A stretch of DNA of 64,000 nt from Roseiarcus sp963842835 (GCA_963842835.1 CAWJIB010000004.1:124001-188000), one strand, 5' to 3'. Counted from the first letter of the stretch, positions 49,160 to 58,617 are shown. The notes: generated from the sequence alone by a model not told the origin. Made by a program: numbers and translations.

Positions 49160-50659
49160 TTGTTTCCTTTGCCGCAACGTCAGCTCAGTCCCAACAGCTA
49201 CGCCTATGAATCGCAGCCGATGGTGAAGCCGACCGGCTTTCGCGAATATGACGCGCGCTGGCTCTACGAGCGGGAAATCAACCTCATGGGCGTGCAGGCT
49301 CTGGGCATGGGCCTCGGCGCGCTGCTCGACGAGTTGGGGGTGAAGAAGGAGATCGTCGTCGGCCACGATTTTCGCTCCTACTCCAGCGCGATCAAATACG
49401 CGCTGATCTGCGGCCTGACCGCGGCCGGCGTCAGGGTCCGCGACATCGGCCTCGCGATCACGCCGATGGCCTATTTCGCCCAGTTCGCGCTCGACGTTCC
49501 CGCCGTCGCGATGGTCACCGCCTCGCACAACGACAACGGCTGGACCGGCGTCAAGATGGGGGCGGCGCGGCCGGTGACGTTCGGGCCGGAGGAAATGGGC
49601 CGGCTGCGCGAAATCGTCCTCGGCGGCGAGTTTCGCGCCTGCGCAGGCGGCGGCTATGAGTTCGTCGCGGATTTTCCCGCCCGCTACATCGCCGACCTGA
49701 CGGCGCGGCCGAAGTGGCGGCGCAAGCTCAAGGTCGTCGCCGCCTGCGGCAACGGCACGGCGGGCGCCTTCGCCCCGCAATTGCTCGGCGCCCTGGGCTG
49801 CGAGGTCGTTCCGCTCGATTGCGAGCTCGACTTCACCTTCCCGCGCTACAATCCCAATCCCGAGGATTTGCACATGCTGCACGCGATGGCGGCGGCGGTG
49901 AAGGAAGCGAGCGCCGATATCGCGCTGGGCTTCGACGGCGACGGCGACCGCTGTGAAATCGTCGACAACGAAGGCAACGAGATTTTCGCCGACAAGATCG
50001 GCGTGATGCTCGCGCGCGATCTCTCGAAGCTGCACCCTGGCGCGACTTTCGTCGTCGACGTGAAGTCGACGGGGCTGTTCGCCAGCGATCCCGAGCTGAT
50101 CGCCCGCGGCGTCAAGGTCGACTATTGGAAGACCGGCCATTCCCACATCAAGCGCCGCGTGCGCGATTTGAACGCGCTCGCCGGCTTCGAGAAATCCGGG
50201 CATTTCTTCTTCAACGCGCCGGTCGGGCGCGGCTACGACGACGGCTTCGTCACCGCGATCGCGGCCCTCGACATGCTCGAGCGCAATCCCTCAAAATCGA
50301 TGGCCGATCTCTACCGCGACCTGCCCAAGACCTGGGGTTCGCCGACCATGTCGCCGCATTGCCCGGACGAAGTGAAATACGCGGTCGCCGACCGCGTCCT
50401 CGCGCGCTTCAGGGATATGCAGGCGAACGGCGCCTTGCTGACGGGGCAGCCCATTCGCGAAATCGTCACCGTCAACGGCGTGCGCGTCACCGCGGCGGAT
50501 GGAACCTGGGGCCTGGTGCGCGCTTCGTCCAACAAGCCCGAGCTGGTCGTCGTCGTCGAGAGCCCCGTCTCGGAAGCGCGCATGCGCGAAATGTTCCACG
50601 CGGTCGACGCGGTGTTGCGCGAGAATCCCGAAGTTGGCGCCTATAACCAGACGATCTGA
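49160..50659 (+). CDS. Phosphomannomutase/phosphoglucomutase
   Basis: A 499-aa alpha-D-phosphohexomutase. The catalytic Ser is in VTASHNDNGWTG, the Mg site is GFDGDGDRCEIVD, the sugar loop is EKSGHFFF, and the phosphate-binding loop is RASSNKPELVVVVE. The family usually starts MFPxP; the TTG at 49160 gives exactly MFPLPQRQ and has GAGG at good spacing, so it is preferred over the ATG at 49220. It interconverts 6- and 1-phosphates of mannose or glucose for nucleotide sugars. The glycosylase gene follows with overlap or a very short gap. Confidence 0.88.
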   Translation: MFPLPQRQLSPNSYAYESQPMVKPTGFREYDARWLYEREINLMGVQALGMGLGALLDELGVKKEIVVGHDFRSYSSAIKYALICGLTAAGVRVRDIGLAITPMAYFAQFALDVPAVAMVTASHNDNGWTGVKMGAARPVTFGPEEMGRLREIVLGGEFRACAGGGYEFVADFPARYIADLTARPKWRRKLKVVAACGNGTAGAFAPQLLGALGCEVVPLDCELDFTFPRYNPNPEDLHMLHAMAAAVKEASADIALGFDGDGDRCEIVDNEGNEIFADKIGVMLARDLSKLHPGATFVVDVKSTGLFASDPELIARGVKVDYWKTGHSHIKRRVRDLNALAGFEKSGHFFFNAPVGRGYDDGFVTAIAALDMLERNPSKSMADLYRDLPKTWGSPTMSPHCPDEVKYAVADRVLARFRDMQANGALLTGQPIREIVTVNGVRVTAADGTWGLVRASSNKPELVVVVESPVSEARMREMFHAVDAVLRENPEVGAYNQTI

Positions 50660-51167
50660 GCCGCGCGCGCCGATCCTGCCCGACGTCTTGCGGCCCGGAC
50701 TCAAGGTCGTGTTTTGCGGCACGGCGGCGGGCGCGGTCTCCGCTGCGCGCGGCTGCTACTACGCCCATCCCCAGAACAAGTTCTGGCGCACGCTCTATGC
50801 GATCGGCTTGACGCCGCGGCAGCTGCCGCCGGCCGAATTCGCGGAATTGCCGCGCTACGGGATCGGCCTCACCGACATCGCCAAGCATGTGAGCGGCATG
50901 GACAAGCAATTGCCGCTCGGCGCCTTGGGGCGCGCCGCCTGCGACGCGATGGCGGTGAAAATTCACGCCGTCGAGCCCGCCATCCTCGCCTTCACCAGCC
51001 TGACCGCTGGGCGGCGGTACCTGCGCCGCGAGGCGGGCTTCGGCGAGCAGAAGGAGAGGATCGGCGCGACCCGCCTCTGGCTCCTGCCCTCGCCCTCGCC
51101 GGCGGCGAACTGGAACTGGGACGAAAGCTGGTGGCGGGCGTTGGCGGAGGCGGCGCGGGGGGCGTGA
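50634..51167 (+). CDS. mug: G/U mismatch-specific uracil DNA glycosylase (Mug/TDG)
   Basis: A protein of about 177 aa. The domain begins LRPGLKVVFCGTAAG, with YYAHPQNKFWRTLYAIGL (Asn active-site region), YGIGLTDIAKHVSG, and LLPSPSPAANWNWD near the end. It removes uracil or ethenocytosine opposite guanine. Family members start shortly before ILPDVL, so the start must overlap the end of the preceding gene. TTG 50634 is given here and TTG 50688 is the alternative. The domain is complete, but the start is uncertain. Confidence 0.82.
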   Translation: MAPITRRSEPRAPILPDVLRPGLKVVFCGTAAGAVSAARGCYYAHPQNKFWRTLYAIGLTPRQLPPAEFAELPRYGIGLTDIAKHVSGMDKQLPLGALGRAACDAMAVKIHAVEPAILAFTSLTAGRRYLRREAGFGEQKERIGATRLWLLPSPSPAANWNWDESWWRALAEAARGA

Positions 51168-51281
51168 GGCCAACGGCCGAAAGCATTGACCGTTATGGCC
51201 GGGCTTGTCCCGGCCATCCACCCGCCACCTCGCAGTCTCCGGTCCGATCGAAAGGCGAAACGCGGAATAGTCGATCCCCGC

Positions 51282-52313
51282 TTAACAGCGCGGCGACGAA
51301 ATGGGTTCCGGCTTCGCCTTGACCGCGGCTTGTCGGCGGCGCGCCACGAGCAGGAGGTGGGCGGCGCGTTCCATGAATCCCGATCTTGTCGCGTAGGCTT
51401 CCTCGAGCCGCTCGAGTTCATCGCAGAACTGGCTGTCAACCCCTGCGGATGCGGGGTTCCAACGCGGGTCGGGCGCAAAGCGACTATGAAACAGATCGAG
51501 GCCGCGCAAATCCTCGATATCGAGACGGTCGGCAAAAGCGCTTCGCAGTTCCGACGCGGTGAAGAGGTGAAAGCCCAGCTCAATATGGCGGCCGTCGCTG
51601 AGCTCGATTTCGAACCGGTCTCGGCTATTGTCGTGCCTGAAGCGACGCGCCTTCTCGATGGAATCGACGAGGATCGTCGGAGCGCTGCCGGCCGAGCGCA
51701 CCGTGGTTATGAAGCAGCCCGAGGTGACGCGCGCGATTTCCGCGGCGATCTTCGGCAGGCTTGCGACAGGCAGATGGCTGAGGACGCTGTAAAGGCAGAG
51801 CGTGAGGTCCACCGAGGCGTCGGCTTCAGGCAATTGGCCCATGAGGTCGGCGACATCGAATGTGAGGTTGACCCCAGAAAGTCCGCAGAGGTTTCCGGCC
51901 AGCAGCCGCGCGCGTTGAACCTGCGCCTGGGCGACGTCGAAACCGCGCGCGTTTATGGTGGTGAACCCCAACGCGTGGGCGCGCGCGACGATCCGGCGCA
52001 GCCACGTGCCCGGACCGCAACCCGCGTCGAGAATGCGAATCGAGCTGGCGCCAGTCGCGCGCAGCTCGGTCAGTTTCGCCTCGACGAGCGTCCAGATTCG
52101 CCGGTCGGCATAGGCGTGCAAGCCGCAAAAGGCGAACAGGCGCGTCGGATCGCCGTCGGCATAGGCGACGTAGTCGGCGCCGGACTGATTGTAAGCGGCC
52201 GCGACGTTCGCGGCCGCGCTTTCATGAACCGCCGGGCTCGGGTCGCGGAATCGATGTCGAATGGACAAATACGCCTCCAGAACTTGGTTAGCCGTGTGCG
52301 GCAGGTGGGCCAT
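51282..52313 (-). CDS. SAM-dependent methyltransferase
   Basis: A 343-aa class I methyltransferase. Motif I is RILDAGCGPGTWL, followed by ARGFDVAQAQVQRAR, LTFDVADLMG and LTLCLYSVLSHLP. A ~90-residue N-terminal region (AVHESAAANVAAAYNQSGADYVAYADGDP) precedes the fold and is not a known domain to me. The substrate is unknown; the form resembles ubiquinone/menaquinone or small-molecule methyltransferases. It reads toward the glycosylase gene. Confidence 0.75.
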   Translation of the reverse strand: MAHLPHTANQVLEAYLSIRHRFRDPSPAVHESAAANVAAAYNQSGADYVAYADGDPTRLFAFCGLHAYADRRIWTLVEAKLTELRATGASSIRILDAGCGPGTWLRRIVARAHALGFTTINARGFDVAQAQVQRARLLAGNLCGLSGVNLTFDVADLMGQLPEADASVDLTLCLYSVLSHLPVASLPKIAAEIARVTSGCFITTVRSAGSAPTILVDSIEKARRFRHDNSRDRFEIELSDGRHIELGFHLFTASELRSAFADRLDIEDLRGLDLFHSRFAPDPRWNPASAGVDSQFCDELERLEEAYATRSGFMERAAHLLLVARRRQAAVKAKPEPISSPRC

Positions 52314-52337
52314 GACAAGGCGGACCTGCGCCGCCGA

Positions 52338-52631
52338 TCAGGCCGCTTCGGCGAACTTGACCGCAATGCCGGTCGCGGCGACGCGCTGCAGCGGAGCGCC
52401 GCCGATGTCGGCGCACTTGACGCCGTCGACTTCGAAATCGAGACCGATAATCGCGTCGGCGTCATAGTCCTGCGCTTCGCGGATTAGCGCCTGGACCGCC
52501 GCCAGACGATCGGCCTCGGGGGCCGACGCGCCGGCGGCGCGCCAACCCGCGGACGCCTTGATGCGGCCGATCGAATAATGGCGACGGCCGCCTTCGAGTT
52601 TATTTGTGCGAGTGACTAACATGACTTCCAT
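52338..52631 (-). CDS. YbjQ/DUF74-like heavy-metal-binding-domain protein
   Basis: A 97-aa protein. VTRTNKLEGGRRHYSIGRIKASAGW, DYDADAIIGLDFEVDG and GVAVKF-like ends fit the YbjQ family of small pentameric proteins. Family proteins have been annotated as metal-binding, but no clear metal site is visible here. It ends 24 bases before the start of the downstream methyltransferase gene on the same strand, so they may be co-transcribed. Confidence 0.65.
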   Translation of the reverse strand: MEVMLVTRTNKLEGGRRHYSIGRIKASAGWRAAGASAPEADRLAAVQALIREAQDYDADAIIGLDFEVDGVKCADIGGAPLQRVAATGIAVKFAEAA

Positions 52632-53051
52632 CGTTGACTTGCCGCGCCCGCCCGTTTGACGGGAACGCGGGCGACGTCTCTGAGCGTCGTAATGCGAAAT
52701 GCACCTTGAGGCGCGACGCTCTTGCGCCGCCCTTGGGTCGAAGAGCGTCGTCGATGACGGCGAGCTCCTCAACGCGGCGGGGCCTTATCGGGCCGCTTTC
52801 CTAGCGCCGAACGCTGCAAGGCCTCCATATCGAATGATGGCCGTTGGTATAAGGAGTTCGTAAGGCGCGACCGCCTTGACGCCCCTCGTCGCAACCGTAT
52901 GGAAGAAAGGCGGCTTCGCACACCGCCATGGAGAAGTCATTAGGTCGGTCGTTAAGCGCGCTCTCGCCGGAAGCTAGCGGCCCATAAGGAAACAACCGCC
53001 TTTTCCGTCCACATATGACGGCTCCTCGACGCCGCTAATTTCCGGCAAGCC
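52632..53051. other. Intergenic region with a partial copy of a local repeat
   Basis: The 420-base gap contains no convincing gene. 52924-52965 (CACCGCCATGGAGAAGTCAT...) matches the right part of a repeat found at 53845-53912 and 54387-54456. Confidence 0.45.
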
Positions 53052-53813
53052 CTAAATCGACCCCGCCTCCACCATGTAATTGTTCGCCGTGCACATCGCC
53101 GAATCGTCGGAGGCGAGGAACAGCGCCATTTTGGCGAGATAGATCGGTTCGATCAGGTCGGGCAGGCATTGGCGCTCGAGGTGGCGGGCGATCGCCTCCG
53201 GCTTGGCCCACAGCGCTTTCTGCCGCTCGGTCATCACCCAGCCCGGCACGATCGTGTTGACGCGGATGCGGTGCTTGCCGAGTTCGCGCGCGAACGAGCG
53301 CGTCATGCCGTGCACGGCCGATTTGGCGGTGGCGTAGACGGGCAGGCCGCCGACCGCCTCGAACCAGGAGTTCGAACCGAAGTTGATGATCGAGCCCTTG
53401 CCCGCCGCGATCATGTCGGGGGCGACCGTCTGGATGGCGAAGAACATATGGCGAAGATTGGTGGCCATGCGCTCGTCGTAATAGTCGGGGGTCACGTATT
53501 CCCAGCCATGCCGATCGTCGCGCGCGGCATTGTTGATGAGAACGCCGGCCGGACCCAGGGCGCCCTTCACACGGGCGAAGGCGGCGCGAAGCGCCTCGAT
53601 GTCGCGCAGATCGCACGGCTCGAACCGCGCCTTCGCACCGGCGCCCGTCAATGCGTCGGCGAGGGCGCGCCCGCCTTTCTCATCGATATCGACGAAGCCG
53701 ACCTGCGCGCCCTGGGCCGCGAAGGCCCGGACCATGGCCTCGCCAATTCCGGCCGCGCCGCCGGTGATGAGCACGACGACGCCGTCGAGACTGGGGTATC
53801 GAGCGAACGACAA
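53052..53813 (-). CDS. Short-chain dehydrogenase/reductase (SDR)
   Basis: A 253-aa classical SDR: nucleotide motif TGGAAGIG near the start, FVDID for NAD(H) preference, INNAARDD, catalytic Ser in NFGSNS, and YATAKS with Tyr/Lys. It resembles sugar dehydrogenases that act on xylose, arabinose or fucose; the substrate is not established. The start is a TTG preceded by AGGGAGAG, with no ATG in a suitable place. It stands alone between repeat-containing gaps. Confidence 0.82.
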   Translation of the reverse strand: MSFARYPSLDGVVVLITGGAAGIGEAMVRAFAAQGAQVGFVDIDEKGGRALADALTGAGAKARFEPCDLRDIEALRAAFARVKGALGPAGVLINNAARDDRHGWEYVTPDYYDERMATNLRHMFFAIQTVAPDMIAAGKGSIINFGSNSWFEAVGGLPVYATAKSAVHGMTRSFARELGKHRIRVNTIVPGWVMTERQKALWAKPEAIARHLERQCLPDLIEPIYLAKMALFLASDDSAMCTANNYMVEAGSI

Positions 53814-54123
53814 GTTTCTCTCCCTGGTGAGAACCCAATATCGGTTACGGCGACGGCGCGCTTATCTTGCCTCTGCTCGGCGAGCGCCATGGAGGACTCA
53901 TAGGGTCGATTGCGGAGCGCCTTGTCAACGGAACCCCATCGCCGACACCGCAGGCGTCGCCTTCCAAACGCCGCTTGACTCCGAGCCGCAAGGGGCAGAT
54001 ATTAACCATAAATGCCTCGCCAGATCAAAGCGTTAGGCTTCCAGCCAAATCGCGTATCGATTGGGACCCCTTTGAGTGTCCCCGGCTTCGTTACGACGCA
54101 TGTCGAACGAAAGGAAGTGGCAC
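53814..54123. other. Intergenic region with a local repeat copy
   Basis: The 310-base gap holds one full copy of a ~65-base repeat (53845-53912), sharing CTGCTCGG, CGCCATGGAG and CTCATAGG with the copy at 54387-54456. The rest, up to AAAGGAAG (ribosome site of the next gene), has no feature I recognise. Confidence 0.45.
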
Positions 54124-54363
54124 ATGCGCAACCTCGTCCAACCCCCGCCGTCCATGCACTGTGAGCTCTGCGATGGCGAACTACGGTTCAAACGGATTGA
54201 GCCAGACGATCCGGCCTTCGATATGGAAGTCGAGATATTCGTTTGCGCAAAATGCGGCCATGAGCACTTTTGCAAAGTGACTCACGACCCCTATGCCGCA
54301 CACCCCGCGAGCCGTATTCCGCCCGGCAAGGTGGATCAGCCAAGCCGGGTCCGGCAGCAATAG
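54124..54363 (+). CDS. Small zinc-ribbon-like conserved protein
   Basis: A 79-aa protein. CELCDGELRFKRI and FVCAKCGHEHFCK supply four Cys in a CxxC...CxxC pattern, as in zinc ribbons; MEVEIF lies between. AAAGGAAG gives a good ribosome site for this ATG. Small proteins of exactly this kind occur in Bradyrhizobium and relatives with no known function. The tail AAHPASRIPPGKVD is probably disordered. Confidence 0.7.
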   Translation: MRNLVQPPPSMHCELCDGELRFKRIEPDDPAFDMEVEIFVCAKCGHEHFCKVTHDPYAAHPASRIPPGKVDQPSRVRQQ

Positions 54364-54386
54364 ACACGATTGATGCGTGGGAGTCA

Positions 54387-54456
54387 CCGTGACACCGCGC
54401 TCGTGTCGCCCCTGCTCGGCCACCGCCATGGAGACCTCATAGGCTCGACAAGTTAA
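54387..54456. repeat. Local ~65-base intergenic repeat (best copy)
   Basis: GGTGACACCGCGCTCGTG, CCCTGCTCGGCCACCGCC, ATGGAGACCTCATAGGCTCG: the block matches 53845-53912 over its whole length and 52924-52965 in its right half. It lies in a gap and has no coding homology. Confidence 0.55.
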
Positions 54457-54506
54457 GCGCCCCGTCGCCGCATCGGATCGATGGCGCGGCGACGGCGCGC
54501 CTGGGC

Positions 54507-55430
54507 TCATTTGCAGCCGTTCGACACGAAGGCCAGCAGCGGGTTGAATTCCGCCGACGTCAGATAGGCCGCGCCCTCGCCGCCGGGATAGGCCAAGAAG
54601 TGAAACGAGGTCACGGCGACCAGGATATTCTTGCTCGCGCCTTCGCTCGTGCTGAAATTCGCGACCCAGGCGCCGCCGCTGGCGCCGGCGGTGAGGTCGG
54701 TAATCGGCGCCCATTGCACCACGATGTTCGGGTACGATTTCGGCAGCATCGGAATCGCGTCGGCGAAAAACACGGCGCCTCCCGATTTCTGAACGATCTG
54801 GCCGTCGAAGATGTCGCCGGCGTAGCCGACCCGGGTCACGTAGCTGACGCTCCCTTTCCAGTCGAGCGCGTAGGGCATCACGCCGGTCGGACTGGCGCCA
54901 TCCACCAGGATCATCGCGAAATCATGCTGATAGGCGGTCCGCTGCGCGTCGGTCTGCTGGGCCGCCGTCATCGAAGCGTAGTTAGCGGGAAACGCCCAGA
55001 GGGGATTGGCCGCGCCGCATAGGATCTTGAACGGCGTGCCCTGTTGGTTCTGGTACTGCAGCCAGAAAGTCCCCTTGGCGACATCGGGCCATGGGCCGGC
55101 GGGATTGGCCGCGAGGTCCTTGAGGCAATGCGCCGCGGTCAGCAGCACGTTCGGTTTGATGAACTGGGCCGTGCATTCCAGGATGGAATTGGGATTCTTC
55201 TCCGTAGGCGTCGGAATGACCAGCATGCCGACCCATTTGAGCGGCGCCAGGCTCGGGTTGCCGGTCGTCGCCTCGGGCGCCGCGGTCTCCGGCACCAGTT
55301 GGGCCACGCGCATTTCATCGCCGCGCGCCTTCGGCAGGCCGTCCGTATCCACGCCGAGGGCGTTCGCCCCGATCGCGCCCGCGCCGGCTGCGATCGCGAT
55401 CGATGCAACGGCAAGGTGGAGCAAGCGCAT
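54507..55430 (-). CDS. Secreted trypsin-like serine protease
   Basis: A 307-aa protein. A signal peptide (MRLLHLAVASIAIAAGAGAIGANA) is followed by a chymotrypsin-like fold with LLTAAHCLKD (His), HDFAMILVD (Asp) and TAGASGGAWV (Ser), all in order and spacing of the S1 family, similar to V8/glutamyl-endopeptidase-like proteins. Cys pairs may form disulfides. It should be exported. The ribosome site is GAGGGGG before the ATG. The substrate and maturation are unknown. Confidence 0.85.
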   Translation of the reverse strand: MRLLHLAVASIAIAAGAGAIGANALGVDTDGLPKARGDEMRVAQLVPETAAPEATTGNPSLAPLKWVGMLVIPTPTEKNPNSILECTAQFIKPNVLLTAAHCLKDLAANPAGPWPDVAKGTFWLQYQNQQGTPFKILCGAANPLWAFPANYASMTAAQQTDAQRTAYQHDFAMILVDGASPTGVMPYALDWKGSVSYVTRVGYAGDIFDGQIVQKSGGAVFFADAIPMLPKSYPNIVVQWAPITDLTAGASGGAWVANFSTSEGASKNILVAVTSFHFLAYPGGEGAAYLTSAEFNPLLAFVSNGCK

Positions 55431-55685
55431 TGATTCCCCCTCGTGTCCTTGCGCCGTCGAACCTGAATGAGGCGGCGAAGGATTCAATACAGGCACAATA
55501 GTCGGGGAGGGGGCCCGGCAAAAGGTCAATTCGCGGGCGCCGCGGGCGCAGGCTTCGAGGGCGCCGAATCGCCTCGGCTTGCGCAAGACCCGCTTCATAA
55601 GGCCCTGGCGCCAGGGCGGCGATGCAACCTATAATCTGCAAGCTTTCGTCGCTGAGGACGCCGGCGCAAACGAAGGGGAGCGCGC

Positions 55686-56138
55686 ATGATGACGAATATC
55701 GCTCGCGGCGTCGTGGCCTGGGTGTCGTCGCTCATCGTCCTCGTTTCGATCTCGGCGCCGTCGTTCGCGCAAACGTCGTCGAAGTCGCTCATCGACCAGT
55801 TGATCGGCCACTGGCGACTGGTCTCGATCAGCATCGGCGACGCCCGGCCTTACGGAGCCAATCCGCAAGGCTCCATGTTTCTCGACGCCGCCGGCCACTA
55901 TTCGGTCATCGTCGTCACCGGCGGCGCCGCGAGCAGCATCTCTTATTTCGGCACGTACACGGTCGACGATGCGGACGCCTCGATGACGATGCATATCGCC
56001 GCCAGCAGCCGCGCCGGCGCCGCGGGGCGCGACGAAAAGCGGCTCGTCACGTTCAGCGGCGATGAATTGATCGTGCAGAATCAGAAGTCGGCCAACTCCC
56101 TGGGCTCGATCAAGTTGACGTGGATGCGGGCGAACTGA
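55686..56138 (+). CDS. Exported lipocalin-like domain protein
   Basis: A 150-aa protein. A signal peptide (GVVAWVSSLIVLVSISAPSFAQ) is followed by LIDQLIGHWRLVSISI, GSMFLDAAGHYSVIVV and SISYFGTYTVDDADASMTMHI, the pattern of the lipocalin_5 family. It is probably periplasmic and may bind a small hydrophobic ligand. It lies just before the IS110 element; the reading frame is intact and ends before the insertion. Confidence 0.75.
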   Translation: MMTNIARGVVAWVSSLIVLVSISAPSFAQTSSKSLIDQLIGHWRLVSISIGDARPYGANPQGSMFLDAAGHYSVIVVTGGAASSISYFGTYTVDDADASMTMHIAASSRAGAAGRDEKRLVTFSGDELIVQNQKSANSLGSIKLTWMRAN

Positions 56139-56198
56139 GGGCCGGTCAGCAATCAAACGCGCCATCCGTCATTGCTTCGCTCTGCTCGCAATGCTGGG

Positions 56199-57594
56199 TG
56201 GACGGCCCCTGACGGCATCGACGTGCCAAGCTGGTCGTTGTTGCAATTCGCCAACCAGCGATAGGAGCCGCCCAGATGAACGCTATCACGATCGGTCTCG
56301 ATTTGGCCAAGTCGGTTTTTCAAGTCCACGGCGAAGGCGCCAAGGGCGAGATCGTCTTTCAGAAAAAGCTTCGTCGCGCGCAGCTCGAAGCGTTCTTCAG
56401 CAAGCAGCCGCGCTGCACGGTTGGGTTGGAGGCTTGCGGCTCGGCGCATTATTGGGGCCGCGCCTTGCGCGCGCTCGGGCATGAGGTTCGCTTAATTCCG
56501 GCGGCCTATGTGAAGCCCTTTGTTCGGCGCAATAAAACCGACGCCCGCGATGCGGCGGCGATTTGCGCGGCGATGGGTCGCGCGGACATGCGTTACGTGG
56601 CAATCAAGAGCGTCGAGCAACAGGCGATGCGGGCGGTCGAGCGCGGACGCGAGCTTTTGATCAAGCAGCGGACTCAGCTTTCCAACTGCTTACGCGGTTT
56701 GCTCGCCGAGATGGGGATTATCGCGGCGCAAGGCCGGTTGGGCTTTGCCGAGTTGCGAGAGTTGGTTCGGGTAGGCGATGCGCGCGTGCCGGCGCCGCTG
56801 AGGGCGACGCTGGAAGCGCTGGGCCGGCAGATCGATAGTCTGGCCGGGGATATCGACGAGCTCGAGGCGCGGATACTGGCGGCGGCCAAGGAGAACCCGG
56901 ACATGCGGCGTCTATGCGCGATCCCCGGCGTCGGCGCCATCACGGCGCACGCCATTGTCGCGGCGATCGGCGACGGAAAGCGTTTCGATTCGGCGCGCGA
57001 TTTCGCCGCCTGGGCGGGACTGACGCCGCGCGAGAGTTCGAGCGGGGGTAAGACGACAAAGCTCGGCATCACCCGGCAAGGGGAGCGGCGGCTGCGCTCG
57101 CTGCTGGCGTTGGGCGCCAGCACGATCATGCGCGGCGCGCGCGCCAACACGGGCCGCGCCACCGAGTGGCAGCGCGCCATCCTCGCCCGTCGCCCGGTCA
57201 AGGTCGCCGTGCTGGCGCAGGCGGCCAAAACCGCCCGGATCGCCTGGGCTGTTTTGACTTCGGGCGAGGCCTATCGGCGGCCCGCGGCGCAAGCCAAGGC
57301 GGCGTGAGAAAAATGTAGAGCCAAGGCCAGACAACCCCTTTCCGGCCAGGCGGCGACGCAGGGTCGGAGACGAAGCAAGGAGCAAACGGTAGCGACGGCA
57401 AAAAGGTCAGGACCTGGGTTGGGACACTCCGAACCGTCATCGCGCCTCAAAAGCGCGCCGCAATGCAGGGAGCCCAATCCGCGAAACCCATCGGGGCCAG
57501 CGGTCATGAACCGCGTCAAAAGGCCGAATACATGACCGCTCCAGACTTCAAGCCGAAGCCGCTGAAAAATGCCTTGCAACGAGGGGGCCGTCCA
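56199..57594 (+). mobile_element. IS110/IS1111-family insertion sequence
   Basis: The transposase at 56276-57307 is flanked by an 11-base inverted repeat: TGGACGGCCCC at 56199-56209 and GGGGCCGTCCA at 57584-57594. A long noncoding 3' part of about 280 bases before the right repeat, with several short inverted pieces (CGGTCATGAACCGCG, GCCGAATACATGACCG), is typical of IS1111-type elements. Ends are set from these repeats and may be off by a few bases. Confidence 0.7.
56276..57307 (+). CDS. IS110-family transposase (IS1111 subgroup)
   Basis: A 343-aa DEDD transposase. The N-terminal RuvC-like domain begins TIGLDLAKSVFQVHG with the first Asp, then VGLEACGSAHYW (Glu), and RRNKTDARDAAAI (Asp residues). 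The C-terminal transposase_20 domain has LCAIPGVGAITAHAIVAAIGDG and FAAWAGLTPRESSSGGKTTKLGITRQG. The frame is complete, so the element may be active. The start ATG has AGGAG about 9 bases upstream. Confidence 0.92.
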   Translation: MNAITIGLDLAKSVFQVHGEGAKGEIVFQKKLRRAQLEAFFSKQPRCTVGLEACGSAHYWGRALRALGHEVRLIPAAYVKPFVRRNKTDARDAAAICAAMGRADMRYVAIKSVEQQAMRAVERGRELLIKQRTQLSNCLRGLLAEMGIIAAQGRLGFAELRELVRVGDARVPAPLRATLEALGRQIDSLAGDIDELEARILAAAKENPDMRRLCAIPGVGAITAHAIVAAIGDGKRFDSARDFAAWAGLTPRESSSGGKTTKLGITRQGERRLRSLLALGASTIMRGARANTGRATEWQRAILARRPVKVAVLAQAAKTARIAWAVLTSGEAYRRPAAQAKAA

Positions 57595-57664
57595 TACATG
57601 ACGGCCCGTCGATTTCCTTATTTGCTCACAGACCCTGAGAATTCCGAAAGCAGGCTCGCTACGG

Positions 57665-58612
57665 TTACGCCGTTGCGCGATCCCAGCCAATTCCGTAGCG
57701 AAACGGGTCGGCCGGATCTTCATAGAGGGTCGCCTCGCTGCAGATGAACGCTCGCCCGCCGATCCGGGGCGCGACGCGCCCGGGACCGCTCGGCCGATAG
57801 CTCGCCTCGAAGCGGCTGCCGATGATGCTCTCTTGAACCCAGCGCTGGCCCGGCGGAAGCTTTCCGTCCGCGGCGAGGCAGGCCAGCTTCGCGCTGGTTC
57901 CGGTGCCGCACGGCGAGCGATCGTAGGCGCCGCCGGGGCAAAGCACGAAATTGCGGCTGTCGGCGTCGCCGGAGCGCGGAGGGCCGAAGATTTCGACATG
58001 ATCGATTTCCTCGCCGTCCGTCCCTCTCACGCCTTGTGCATGAAGCGCGAGCCGGATGTCGCGCGCCGCCCGAGTCAGGATTTCCATATTGGCGCCAAAC
58101 AGGGGACAGGGGGCGTCTTCCGTCAGGAAGAACCAATTGCCGCCCCAGGCGACATCGCCCGTGACGACGCCGAGACCCTCGACCTCGACGCAAACGCTCT
58201 TCAAATGACGGTAGCTCTCTACGTTTTCGACGGCGACGTAATTCTTGTCGACCAATTCGACGCAGACGATTCCGACCGGCGTCTCGAAGCGATGGCGGCC
58301 GGGGCCGATGCGGCCGAGATGAGCGAGCGTCACCGCGGCGCCGATCGTTCCATGGCCGCACATGCCGAGAAAGCCGACGTTGTTGAAGAAGATCAGCCCA
58401 GCGGCGCAAGTCGGGTCCTCCGGCTCGCACAAGAGCGCGCCGACGAGCGCGTCGAAGCCGCGCGGCTCGTCGACGACGAACCGCCTGACATGATCGAACG
58501 CCGAGGCGAAGCGCTCGCGCCGCTCGGCGAGCGGGCCGCGGCCGAGCGGCGGCCCGCCATCGACGATGAGCCGCGTCGGTTCGCCCTCGGTATGGGAATC
58601 GATGACGCGCAT
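57665..58612 (-). CDS. Proline racemase family: 4-hydroxyproline epimerase-like
   Basis: A 315-aa protein. RVIDSHTEGEPTRLIVDGG begins the family fold. Both catalytic cysteines are present, in GFLGMCGHGTIGAA and DRSPCGTGTSAK, so it should be an epimerase rather than a trans-3-hydroxyproline dehydratase, which has Thr at one position. The substrate is probably trans-4-hydroxy-L-proline, converted to the D-cis form. The DapA-family gene starts directly upstream with a 5-base gap. The remaining hydroxyproline genes (flavin dehydrogenase, ketoglutarate semialdehyde dehydrogenase) are not in view, and an IS110 lies just downstream. Confidence 0.83.
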   Translation of the reverse strand: MRVIDSHTEGEPTRLIVDGGPPLGRGPLAERRERFASAFDHVRRFVVDEPRGFDALVGALLCEPEDPTCAAGLIFFNNVGFLGMCGHGTIGAAVTLAHLGRIGPGRHRFETPVGIVCVELVDKNYVAVENVESYRHLKSVCVEVEGLGVVTGDVAWGGNWFFLTEDAPCPLFGANMEILTRAARDIRLALHAQGVRGTDGEEIDHVEIFGPPRSGDADSRNFVLCPGGAYDRSPCGTGTSAKLACLAADGKLPPGQRWVQESIIGSRFEASYRPSGPGRVAPRIGGRAFICSEATLYEDPADPFRYGIGWDRATA

Positions 58613-58617
58613 TTCGT

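Noticed and set aside
52801..52995. 64-codon minus-strand frame in the gap before the SDR
   Set aside because: It has no homology or ribosome site and overlaps the local repeat family.
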